Assembly (NCBI RefSeq): GCF_947489255.1
Contig: NZ_CANLCY010000004.1
Coordinates: forward strand, 372,001 to 436,000
Direction of reading: 5' to 3'
Length of the DNA stretch: 64,000 nucleotides
DNA from: an uncultured Microbacterium sp.
Lineage (GTDB): Bacteria; Actinomycetota; Actinomycetes; Actinomycetales; Microbacteriaceae
In this document: piece by piece, positions 54,431 to 62,201 of the stretch
How positions within the stretch are numbered: position 1 is the first letter of the stretch
How the letters are laid out: each line of letters begins with the position of its first letter
Position numbers and translations under genes: made by a program
Notes under the pieces: model-generated
Told to the model about the DNA's origin: nothing
Databases searched by the model: none
The model's input: the letters and a program-made list of their open reading frames with translations, nothing else

Positions 54431-54687
54431 GTGTCACGGAGGAGTCGGCCCGCGGCACAGGCGAAGGGGTGCCCCTCTTCGGAGGCAATCGGGGAAGGGC
54501 CCCATCCATACCCCCACGGTGTCACGGAGGAGTCGGCCTGCGGCACAGGGCGCAGTGATGCCCCCTTCCCTAGGCAATCGGGGAAGGGGCCCCGCTCCCC
54601 ACCCCGCGGGTGTCACGGCGGAGTCGGCCTGCGGCACAGGCGAAGGGGTGCCCCTCTTCGGAGGCAATCGGGGAAGGGGCCCCGCTC
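54431..54687. repeat. Three ~90-bp tandem repeats after the his operon
   Basis: Copies begin at 54431, 54519 and 54610 with the word GTGTCACGG and share GAGTCGGCC...CGGCACAGG and CAATCGGGGAAGGG blocks; copy B has diverged in the middle. The gap 54258-54736 holds no gene; its first 170 bp show nothing I can identify. The proteins predicted across the repeats (both strands) are repeats of one another in different frames and are rejected. Confidence 0.88.
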
Positions 54688-54710
54688 TTGCCTCCGAAGA
54701 GGGGCACCCC
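54645..54710. terminator. 23-bp perfect inverted repeat, likely terminator between his operon and DUF1844 gene
   Basis: 54645-54667 is perfectly complementary to 54688-54710, with a 20-nt spacer that is itself GC-rich. The left arm is part of tandem-repeat copy C; the right arm is a separate inverted copy of the same word. It lies 26 bp from the 3' end of the DUF1844 gene, so it can end both convergent transcripts. Confidence 0.75.
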
Positions 54711-54736
54711 GTAGCCGGTACCCCAGAACGAACGAC

Positions 54737-55162
54737 CTACGTGACAGGACCCGTCCACTTCTCGCCCGGCCCCTTACCGATCGGGTCGGGGATGACGGAT
54801 GCCTCGCGGAACGCGAGCTGCAACGAGCGCAGCCCGTCGCGCAGCGACCGGGCGTGCATGTCGCTGATCTCCGGAGCGCCGGCCGTGATGAGGCCCGCGA
54901 GGGAGTTGATGAGCTTGCGGGCCTCGTCGAGGTCGAGCTGCTCGGCGGGGTTGTCGGCCAGACCCGTCTTGACGGCGGCGGCGCTCATGAGGTGGACGGC
55001 GGCGGTGGTGATCACCTCGACGGCGGGGACGTCGGCGATGTCGCGCGTCGCGGAGGCCGAGGCGCGCTCCTGCTCTTCCCAGCGGGCGAGCCGCTCGTCT
55101 TCTCCGCCGTGACGGTGCGCGGCCTGGTCGTCGGAGGGCTGGTCGGAGGGGATCGTGTCCAC
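54737..55162 (-). CDS. DUF1844 family protein
   Basis: The 141-residue protein matches the DUF1844 pattern: [31 protein letters not shown]...[23 protein letters not shown]...[16 protein letters not shown]. It is conserved beside infC in actinobacteria, and the function is unknown. The start is GTG 55162; a TAGTCT -10 (reverse strand, 55178-55183) and an AGAGAG ribosome binding site lie upstream. Its promoter shares bases with the infC promoter on the other strand. Confidence 0.88.
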   Translation of the reverse strand: MDTIPSDQPSDDQAAHRHGGEDERLARWEEQERASASATRDIADVPAVEVITTAAVHLMSAAAVKTGLADNPAEQLDLDEARKLINSLAGLITAGAPEISDMHARSLRDGLRSLQLAFREASVIPDPIGKGPGEKWTGPVT

Positions 55163-55176
55163 GTGAATCTCTCTGC

Positions 55177-55183
55177 TAGACTA
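55177..55183. promoter_or_regulatory. Overlapping divergent -10 boxes for infC (+) and DUF1844 gene (-)
   Basis: TAGACT at 55177-55182 reads toward infC, and its overlapping reverse complement TAGTCT (55178-55183) reads toward the DUF1844 gene. The 7-bp TAGACTA is nearly palindromic, so the two promoters would compete for RNA polymerase. The infC leader is about 220 nt (to 55408) and GC-structured. Confidence 0.5.
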
Positions 55184-55408
55184 TGGCGGGCTTCGGAGTG
55201 TTTCACTCCGTACGAAAGAGGATCACATCCCACCCGCGCTTGCCGCTCCAGGCTACCGGGTTCCCGCACTCCGCTCCGTTTCGCACGGGGTCGTCTGGGT
55301 GCAGAAGCCGGTGCTGACAGCACCGTGCCGGGTGGCGTGTGTACTCCTCTTCGCCCGCGATTCGATCGGATCGCGGCGGCCACCACCCGCACACAAGAGG
55401 AGTTCCGC

Positions 55409-56035
55409 ATCAGCGATCCCCGCACCAACGAGCGCATCCGAGTCCCGGAGGTCCGTCTCGTCGGACCCAACGGCGAGCAGGTCGGCATCGTCCGAATCGA
55501 AGCTGCGCTGCGCCTGGCCCAGGAAGCGGACCTCGACCTGGTCGAGGTTGCGCCGAGCTCGAAGCCGCCCGTGGTCAAGATCATGGATTACGGCAAGTTC
55601 AAGTACGAGGCCGCTCAGAAGGCCAAGGAAACGCGTCGTAACCAGGCGAACACGGTCCTGAAAGAGGTCCGGTTCCGTCTGAAGATCGAGGCCCACGACT
55701 ACATCACCAAGCTCAAGCGCGCCGAGGGCTTCCTCCAGGCGGGCGACAAGGTGAAGGCCATGATCCTGTTCCGTGGTCGTGAGCAGTCGCGTCCCGAGCA
55801 GGGTGTGCGCCTGCTCCGCAAGTTCGCCGAAGACGTCGCCGAGTTCGGCACGGTCGAGTCGAACCCCACGATCGACGGCCGCAACATGGTGATGGTGGTC
55901 GCTCCTCACAAGAACAAGTCCGAGGTCAAGACCGAGCAGAACGCGCAGCGCGCGGCGAACCGCGAGGCGGCGCGCAGCGCAGCCCGTGGCGACTCGGCCT
56001 CGGAAGAAACGCCGACCTCGGCCCCCGCCGAGTAA
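55409..56035 (+). CDS. infC: Translation initiation factor IF-3, with non-standard ATC start
   Basis: The 208-residue IF-3 reads [30 protein letters not shown] from codon ATC 55409. Both IF-3 domains are present: the N-domain to about residue 75 and the C-domain ([43 protein letters not shown]), then an Ala/Glu-rich tail. No ATG, GTG or TTG with a ribosome binding site exists near; AGAGGAG lies 7 nt before the ATC. IF-3 genes of many bacteria use AUU/AUC starts so that excess IF-3 represses its own translation; I infer the same here. It is followed by rpmI and rplT. Confidence 0.9.
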   Translation: MSDPRTNERIRVPEVRLVGPNGEQVGIVRIEAALRLAQEADLDLVEVAPSSKPPVVKIMDYGKFKYEAAQKAKETRRNQANTVLKEVRFRLKIEAHDYITKLKRAEGFLQAGDKVKAMILFRGREQSRPEQGVRLLRKFAEDVAEFGTVESNPTIDGRNMVMVVAPHKNKSEVKTEQNAQRAANREAARSAARGDSASEETPTSAPAE

Positions 56036-56082
56036 AGCCCCCAGACTCCCGCTCCGCCGGGAACACCAACGAAGGAAGACAG

Positions 56083-56277
56083 ATGCCGAAGCAGAAGACC
56101 CACTCGGGTGCCAAGAAGCGCTTCAAGCTCACCGGTAGCGGCAAGCTCATGAAGCAGCAGGCCGGTATGCGCCACAACCTCGAAGGCAAGGCCTCGAAGC
56201 GCACCCGCCGCCTGAACCAGGAGCAGGTCCTGGCCAAGGGTGACTCGAAGGTCGCCAAGAAGCTCCTCGGTCTCTGA
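56083..56277 (+). CDS. rpmI: 50S ribosomal protein L35
   Basis: The 64-residue basic protein is a full match to L35: [35 protein letters not shown], and the end KVAKKLLGL. It lies 47 bp after infC and 29 bp before rplT in the standard infC-rpmI-rplT operon. GAAGGAAG precedes the ATG. Confidence 0.97.
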   Translation: MPKQKTHSGAKKRFKLTGSGKLMKQQAGMRHNLEGKASKRTRRLNQEQVLAKGDSKVAKKLLGL

Positions 56278-56306
56278 GCGCCGACGCACGTTAGGAAGAA
56301 ACAGAA

Positions 56307-56690
56307 ATGGCTAGAGTCAAGCGGGCAGTAAACGCCCACAAGAAGCGTCGCGTCATCCTCGAGCGCGCCTCCGGTTACCGCGGACAGCGTTCGCGCCTGT
56401 ACCGCAAGGCCAAGGAGCAGGTCACCCACTCCCTGGTCTACGCGTACCGTGACCGTCGCAAGCGCAAGGGCGACTTCCGCCGCCTGTGGATCCAGCGCAT
56501 CAACGCGGCGTCGCGTCAGAACGGCCTCACGTACAACCGCTTCATCCAGGGCCTCGGCCTCGCGGGTGTGCAGGTCGACCGCCGCATGCTCGCCGAGCTC
56601 GCGGTCAACGAGCCCGCTGTGTTCGCCTCGCTCGTGCAGACCGCCAAGGCTGCGCTGCCCAGCGACGTCAACGCTCCGAAGACCGTCTGA
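56307..56690 (+). CDS. rplT: 50S ribosomal protein L20
   Basis: The 127-residue protein is a full match to L20: [70 protein letters not shown] and [10 protein letters not shown]20 binds 23S rRNA early in assembly and in many bacteria represses its own operon. A hairpin at 56704-56739 ends the operon. Confidence 0.97.
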   Translation: MARVKRAVNAHKKRRVILERASGYRGQRSRLYRKAKEQVTHSLVYAYRDRRKRKGDFRRLWIQRINAASRQNGLTYNRFIQGLGLAGVQVDRRMLAELAVNEPAVFASLVQTAKAALPSDVNAPKTV

Positions 56691-56703
56691 GACTCGTCTT
56701 CCC

Positions 56704-56739
56704 CGAAACGGGCGTCCTCCTCGGAGGGCGCCCGTTTCG
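56704..56739 (+). terminator. Terminator hairpin after rplT
   Basis: A 17-bp stem (56704-56720 with 56723-56739, one G-U wobble) with a 2-nt loop, 13 bp past the rplT stop. Confidence 0.85.
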
Positions 56740-56781
56740 TCGTCCACGCGCGGCATCCCGGGCCTCATGCCGCCAGCGCCA

Positions 56782-56787
56782 TACACT
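56782..56787 (+). promoter_or_regulatory. -10 box (TACACT) of leaderless SpoU methyltransferase transcript
   Basis: TACACT, 6 nt (GGTCAC), then GTG 56794. Confidence 0.55.
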
Positions 56788-56793
56788 GGTCAC

Positions 56794-57591
56794 GTGCTGG
56801 AGAACCCCCGTTCGCCGCGGGTGCGCGCCGTGGCCAAGCTCAGCAAACGCGCTGCCCGTCAGGAGACCGGTCTGTTCCTGCTCGAGGGACCGCAGGCCGC
56901 GCGAGAGGCGCTCGCCTACGCGCCCGAGACGGTGCTCGAGCTGTACGCGACGCCCACCGCGATGGAGAAGCACCCCGACGTGCGAGAAGCGGCGGAGCGC
57001 GCTGACGTCGAGGTGCAGTACACGACCGAAGCGGTGCTGGATGCCATGGCCGACACGGTCACGCCCCAGGGCATCGTCGCGGTCGCCCGCCAGTCGCCCA
57101 CGGCGTTGAAGGACGTGCTCGCGGCCGGCCCCCGCCTCGTCGCGATCTGCGAGGAGGTGCGCGATCCCGGCAACCTCGGCACGATCATCCGCGCCGCCGA
57201 CGCCGCCGGCGCCGACGCCGTCATCCTCACCGGCCGCACCGTCGACCCCTACAACCCCAAGGTCGTCCGTTCCACGACGGGGTCGTTGTTCCACGTCCCG
57301 GTGGCCGTCGACCTCGAGCTCGCCGACGTCGTCGCCCGCATGCACGAGGCGGGGCTGCGCGTCGTCGCGGCCGATGTCGACGGCGATGACTTCCTGGCAT
57401 CCCGCGACCGTCTCGCCGAGCCGACAGCGTGGCTGTTCGGCAACGAGGCGCGGGGTCTCGACGGCGACGCGCTGGCGCACGCCGACCTTGCCCTGCGCCT
57501 GCCGATCTACGGTCGCGCGGAGTCGTTGAACCTCGCGACCGCGGCCAGCGTCTGCCTGTACGAGACCGCGTTCGCCCAGCGGGCGCGCTGA
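56794..57591 (+). CDS. TrmH/SpoU-family 2'-O-ribose RNA methyltransferase
   Basis: The 265-residue SPOUT enzyme has a substrate-binding N-domain (KRAARQETGLFLLEGPQAAREAL) and the knotted catalytic domain with EVRDPGNLGTIIRAADAAG, VVRSTTGSLFHVPV, WLFGNEARGL and RAESLNLATAASVCLYE. It methylates a ribose in rRNA or tRNA; the exact position is unknown. It follows rplT, a common placement, but has its own leaderless-type promoter at GTG 56794. Confidence 0.92.
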   Translation: MLENPRSPRVRAVAKLSKRAARQETGLFLLEGPQAAREALAYAPETVLELYATPTAMEKHPDVREAAERADVEVQYTTEAVLDAMADTVTPQGIVAVARQSPTALKDVLAAGPRLVAICEEVRDPGNLGTIIRAADAAGADAVILTGRTVDPYNPKVVRSTTGSLFHVPVAVDLELADVVARMHEAGLRVVAADVDGDDFLASRDRLAEPTAWLFGNEARGLDGDALAHADLALRLPIYGRAESLNLATAASVCLYETAFAQRAR

Positions 57592-57676
57592 TCCAGGCGG
57601 CGCCCCGCCGCGACCCCGGCTGTTACAGAACGGTTAAGGCGCGCTCAGGAATGTGGTCGCTTGCACAACATCCTCA

Positions 57677-57682
57677 TAGGGT
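57677..57682 (+). promoter_or_regulatory. -10 box (TAGGGT) of leaderless amino-acid ABC operon transcript
   Basis: TAGGGT, 6 nt (GAAGGC), then the ATG at 57689. Confidence 0.55.
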
Positions 57683-57688
57683 GAAGGC

Positions 57689-58450
<762 letters not shown>

Positions 58451-58582
58451 CGCTCCTCTTCGACGGCGATGAACGAGGAGGTTCTCCCGCCGACCGCATC
58501 TCGACCGTTCCCCCCGGTCCTTCTCGCGCGCCGTCGTCATCGACCCTCATCCGCACAGCACACGTAACCAAGGAGACATCAC

Positions 58583-59482
58583 ATGCGTAAGACACGTTTT
58601 CTCGCCGGCGCGAGCATCGTCGCCGCCGGCCTGCTGGCCCTGACGGCCTGCAACAGCGGCACCCCCGGCGCCGCTCCCGCCGAGGGCGACGGCACCGACA
58701 CCACGCAGCTGTGGGAGGTCGCCTCCGACGTCTCGCTCGACGGCAGCCCCACCTACGAGCGCATGGTCTCGGCCGACAAGGTCGTCGTCGGCGTCAAGGA
58801 AGACCAGCCCGGCCTGGGCTTCAAGGATCCGGTCAGCAACGAGCGCGGCGGTTTCGACGTCGAGATCGCCCAGTGGATCGCGGCGTCCCTCGGCTTCGAC
58901 GCCGACAAGATCGAGTACAAGACGATCCCCTCGGCCAACCGCGAGCAGGAGCTCGTGAACGGCAACATCGACTACTACGTCGGCACCTACTCGATCACCG
59001 ACAAGCGCAAGGAGTCGATCGACTTCGCCGGTCCCTACCTGATCACCGGTCAGGGCCTGCTCGTCGCCGCCGACAACGAGGACATCAGCGGTCCCGACGA
59101 CCTCGCCGGCAAGATCGTCTGCTCGGTGACCGGCTCGACCCCGCTGCAGCGCATCCGCGACGAGTACTCCCCGGGCGACACCGTCGAGTACGACACCTAC
59201 ACGCAGTGCCTCGAGCAGCTGCGCGCCGGCTCGGTCGACGCGGTGACCACCGATCAGGCGATCCTCGCCGGGTACGTGGCGCAGGAGCCCGAAGCGTTCA
59301 AGATCGCCGGAGACACCTTCAGCGAGGAGCGCTACGGCGTCGGCCTGCCCAAGGGCGACACGGTCCTGAAGGACCACATCAACACCCTCTTCAACGACGG
59401 TGGCGACGTCTGGACGGCCCTGTTCGACAAGAACCTCGCTCCCTCCGGCATCAAGGGCGAGCAGCCCACCGCCGACGAGTGA
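58583..59482 (+). CDS. gluB: Amino-acid ABC transporter substrate-binding lipoprotein (GluB-like)
   Basis: The 299-residue lipoprotein has a signal peptide with lipobox LTAC (Cys23), an acidic/Thr-rich linker, then a periplasmic-binding-protein type 2 fold: VVVGVKEDQPGLGFKD...RGGFDVEIAQWIAASLGF, IPSANREQELVNGNIDYYVGTYSITDKRKESIDFAGPY, GSTPLQRI and SVDAVTTDQAIL. It captures the amino acid outside the membrane. AAGGAGA precedes the ATG. A 132-bp gap separates it from gluA; a 32-nt perfect palindrome separates it from gluC. Confidence 0.92.
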   Translation: MRKTRFLAGASIVAAGLLALTACNSGTPGAAPAEGDGTDTTQLWEVASDVSLDGSPTYERMVSADKVVVGVKEDQPGLGFKDPVSNERGGFDVEIAQWIAASLGFDADKIEYKTIPSANREQELVNGNIDYYVGTYSITDKRKESIDFAGPYLITGQGLLVAADNEDISGPDDLAGKIVCSVTGSTPLQRIRDEYSPGDTVEYDTYTQCLEQLRAGSVDAVTTDQAILAGYVAQEPEAFKIAGDTFSEERYGVGLPKGDTVLKDHINTLFNDGGDVWTALFDKNLAPSGIKGEQPTADE

Positions 59483-59486
59483 TCCG

Positions 59487-59518
59487 TTCGGGGGCGGCGC
59501 GATCGCGCCGCCCCCGAA
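59487..59518 (+). terminator. 32-nt perfect palindrome between gluB and gluC (attenuator/RNA stabiliser)
   Basis: The 16-bp arms are perfectly self-complementary with no loop, starting 5 bp after the gluB stop. Such intercistronic hairpins let the binding protein be made in excess over the permeases, by partial termination or 3'-end protection. Confidence 0.75.
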
Positions 59519-59545
59519 TCCCGTTCTCCGATCTAAGGACCACGC

Positions 59546-60202
59546 ATGGGTGTCATCACCGACAACCTCGACATCTGGAGCCAGGCGCTCGTCGGCACGC
59601 TGGTGCTGTTCTTCGCCGGCGGAGCCCTCGCGCTCGTGCTGGGCATCATCGTCGGCGCGATGCGCGTCTCCCCGGTGCCGATCGCGCGCGGCGTGGGCAC
59701 TTTCTACGTCAGCGTCATCCGCAACACCCCGCTGACCCTGGTGTTCTTCGCCTTCGTCTTCGCCCTGCCTCCGCTGCTGGGCCTGCGGCTCACCGGTGAC
59801 GTCTCGCTGACCCTCGGCATCTGCGCGCTCGGCATCTACACCGCCACCTACGTCGCCGAGGCCATCCGCTCCGGCGTCAACACGGTCCCGGTGGGCCAGG
59901 CCGAGGCCGCCCGTGCTCTCGGCCTGGGTTTCGGGCAGGTGATGACGCTCGTGGTCCTGCCGCAGGCGTTCCGTTCGGTCATCCCGCCGATGATGAGCGT
60001 GCTGATCGCCCTGCTGAAGAACACCACCGTCGCCGCCGGCTTCTCGATCATCAACCTGGGCTCGGTGCGCAACTACCTCAGCGAGCGCGGTGAGAACGCG
60101 TTCATCGTCATCCTGTGGGTGATGGTCGTCTTCGTGGCGCTGGTGCTGCTGCTGTCGTGGCTGCAGCGAACGCTCGAGAACCGATGGAGGGTCGCACGAT
60201 GA
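59546..60202 (+). CDS. gluC: Amino-acid ABC transporter permease (GluC-like)
   Basis: The 218-residue inner-membrane permease has five transmembrane segments and the HisMQ motifs: GTFYVSVIRNTPLTLVFF, EAIRSGVNTVPVGQAEAARALGLGFGQVMTLVVLPQAFRSVIPPMMSVLI (EAA loop). ATG 59546 is preceded by TAAGGA. It overlaps gluD by four bases. Confidence 0.92.
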   Translation: MGVITDNLDIWSQALVGTLVLFFAGGALALVLGIIVGAMRVSPVPIARGVGTFYVSVIRNTPLTLVFFAFVFALPPLLGLRLTGDVSLTLGICALGIYTATYVAEAIRSGVNTVPVGQAEAARALGLGFGQVMTLVVLPQAFRSVIPPMMSVLIALLKNTTVAAGFSIINLGSVRNYLSERGENAFIVILWVMVVFVALVLLLSWLQRTLENRWRVAR

Positions 60203-61110
60203 GCAGCGTCCTGTACGACGTCCCCGGCCCGAAGGCCATCATCCGCAACCGCATCCTCGGCGTCCTCACGGTCCTCGTCGTGCTGGCGATCCTGGGCTTC
60301 TTCGTCTGGCGTCTCGCCGACACCGGTCAGTTCACGGCCAAGAAGTGGTCGGCCTTCACCTACACCAACGTGTGGGTGCAGATCGGCGAGGCCACTCTCC
60401 GCACGATCGCCGCCTTCGTGGTGGCCGCCGTCGGGGCTCTCGCCCTCGGCTTCGTGCTCGCGATCGGGCGCCTCTCCGATCACGCCTGGGTGCGCTGGCC
60501 GTTCACGGCGGTCATCGAGGTGTTCCGCGCCATCCCGGTGCTGGTGTTCATGTTCCTGCTGTACTACGGCTTCCCCGTCATCGGCATCCGCATGGAGCCG
60601 TACTGGGCCGTCGTGATCGCCCTGGTCTGCTACAACGGCTCCGTGCTCGCGGAGGTCATCCGCGCCGGTGTCGAGTCGCTGCCCAGCGGTCAGGCCGAAG
60701 CCGGCTACGCGATCGGCTTGCGCAAGGCCGGGGTCATGCGCCTCGTGCTGCTGCCGCAGGCGATCCGGGCAATGATGCCGGTGATCATCGCGCAGCTCGT
60801 CGTCACGCTCAAGGACACGGCGCTCGGGTTCATCATCACCTACCCCGAGTTGCTGTTCTACGCCAAGTACATCGGTGCCCAGCCGACCGTCGGCTCGCCC
60901 ATCATCCCCGCGACCATCGTGGTCGGTGCGATCTACATCGCGCTGTGCCTGCTGCTCTCGCTCGTGGCGACCGTCGTGGAGAAGCGCCTGCGCCGTTCGC
61001 CGCGCGGTGCCGTCGCGGGTCCGGTGCCGCCGCTGGCGCAGGGGACGACCGACACCTCGCTCATCGTGGCCCAGCGCGGGCTCGGCAAGCACGACGCGAC
61101 CAGCATCTGA
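60199..61110 (+). CDS. gluD: Amino-acid ABC transporter permease (GluD-like)
   Basis: The 303-residue second permease has a longer N-terminus (about 75 residues with one extra transmembrane helix), then EVFRAIPVLVFMFLLYYGFPVIG and the EAA loop EVIRAGVESLPSGQAEAGYAIGLRKAGVMRLVLLPQAIRAMMPVIIAQLVVTLKDTALG. The tail after residue 270 is cytoplasmic, rich in Arg, Ala and Pro. ATG 60199 overlaps the gluC stop, and GAGGG lies upstream. A 13-bp hairpin at 61115-61146 ends the operon. Confidence 0.92.
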   Translation: MSSVLYDVPGPKAIIRNRILGVLTVLVVLAILGFFVWRLADTGQFTAKKWSAFTYTNVWVQIGEATLRTIAAFVVAAVGALALGFVLAIGRLSDHAWVRWPFTAVIEVFRAIPVLVFMFLLYYGFPVIGIRMEPYWAVVIALVCYNGSVLAEVIRAGVESLPSGQAEAGYAIGLRKAGVMRLVLLPQAIRAMMPVIIAQLVVTLKDTALGFIITYPELLFYAKYIGAQPTVGSPIIPATIVVGAIYIALCLLLSLVATVVEKRLRRSPRGAVAGPVPPLAQGTTDTSLIVAQRGLGKHDATSI

Positions 61111-61114
61111 ACGG

Positions 61115-61146
61115 CCGACGGGCGGGGGAGTGTCCCCGCCCGTCGG
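61115..61146 (+). terminator. Terminator hairpin after gluD, abutting the pheST promoter
   Basis: A perfect 13-bp stem (61115-61127 with 61134-61146) and 6-nt loop start 5 bp after the gluD stop. The TAGACT -10 of pheST begins at the very next base, 61147, so one compact element both ends and starts transcription. Confidence 0.85.
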
Positions 61147-61152
61147 TAGACT
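61147..61152 (+). promoter_or_regulatory. -10 box (TAGACT) of probable leaderless pheST transcript
   Basis: TAGACT, 8 nt, then GTG 61161. Confidence 0.5.
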
Positions 61153-61160
61153 CTCATCTC

Positions 61161-62201
61161 GTGTCCGACGCTCCCGAGATCACCCCCGAGGCCGTCGCCT
61201 CCGCCGTGGATGCCGCCCTCGCGGCTATCGCGGCGGCCGCGACCACGGCCGACCTGAAAGCCGCCCGCGCAGCTCACACCGGGGAGCAATCCCCCCTCGC
61301 GCGCCTGAACGCCCAGATGCGCCACGTGGCCCCCGACCAGAAGGCCGCGGTCGGCAAGCTCGTCGGCCAGGCGCGCGGGCAGGTCAACCAGGCGCTCGCC
61401 GCCCGTGAGACCGAGCTGGCCGAGGCCGAGACGGCTGCTCAGCTCGAGGCCGAACGCATCGACGTCACGGCGCTTCCACAGCGCGCGCGCGTCGGGGCGC
61501 GGCATCCGATCTCGCTGCTGCAAGAGCAGGTGTCCGACATCTTTGTCGGCATGGGATGGGAGATCGCCGAGGGGCCGGAGCTCGAGCACGAGTGGTTCAA
61601 CTTCGACGCCCTGAACTTCGACGTCGACCACCCGGCCCGACAGATGCAGGACACCTTCTTCGTCGACCCGGTGGCCCGCCACCTCGTGCTGCGCACGCAC
61701 ACCAGCCCCGTGCAGGTGCGGTCGATGCTCGAGCGCGAACTGCCGATCTACGTGCTGTGCCCGGGCCGGGTGTACCGCACCGACGAGTTCGACGCGACGC
61801 ACCTGCCGGTGTTCACGCAGTTCGAGGGGCTCGTCGTCGACAAGGGCATCACCATGGCCCACCTCAAGGGCACCCTCGACCACGCCGCGCGCGTGCTGTT
61901 CGGACCCGAGGCCAAGACGCGCTTCCGCGCCAACTTCTTCCCTTTCACCGAGCCGAGCGCCGAGCTCGACCTGTGGCACCCCACCTTCAAGGGCGGGGCG
62001 CGATGGATCGAGTGGGGCGGCTGCGGGATGGTGAACCCCAACGTCCTGCGCGCCGCGGGCATCGATCCCGAGGAGTACTCGGGCTTCGCCTTCGGCATGG
62101 GCATCGAGCGCACGCTCATGTTCCGCAGCGACGTGCAAGACATGCGCGACATGGCCGAGGGCGATGTGCGCTTCAGCGAGCAGTTCGGAATGGTGGTCTG
62201 A
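61161..62201 (+). CDS. pheS: Phenylalanine-tRNA ligase alpha subunit
   Basis: The 346-residue class II synthetase subunit charges tRNA-Phe as an alpha2beta2 enzyme. An N-terminal coiled coil (about 1-95) is followed by the catalytic core: GARHPISLLQEQVSDIFVGMGWEIAEGPELEHEWFNFDALNF, HPARQMQDTFF (motif 2 region), LRTHTSPVQVRSM, and the C-terminal KGGARWIEWGGCGMVNPNVLRAAG and GFAFGMGIERTLMF (motif 3). GTG 61161 is the start. The stop overlaps the pheT start by one base. Confidence 0.96.
   Translation: MSDAPEITPEAVASAVDAALAAIAAAATTADLKAARAAHTGEQSPLARLNAQMRHVAPDQKAAVGKLVGQARGQVNQALAARETELAEAETAAQLEAERIDVTALPQRARVGARHPISLLQEQVSDIFVGMGWEIAEGPELEHEWFNFDALNFDVDHPARQMQDTFFVDPVARHLVLRTHTSPVQVRSMLERELPIYVLCPGRVYRTDEFDATHLPVFTQFEGLVVDKGITMAHLKGTLDHAARVLFGPEAKTRFRANFFPFTEPSAELDLWHPTFKGGARWIEWGGCGMVNPNVLRAAGIDPEEYSGFAFGMGIERTLMFRSDVQDMRDMAEGDVRFSEQFGMVV

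Noticed and set aside
4322..54687. CRISPR arrays
   Set aside because: The repeat blocks have contiguous long units without unique 30-40-bp spacers and no cas genes are near.
54330..55112. 260-codon frame over the 54.4-54.7 kb repeats
   Set aside because: Repeat translation plus antisense of the DUF1844 gene.
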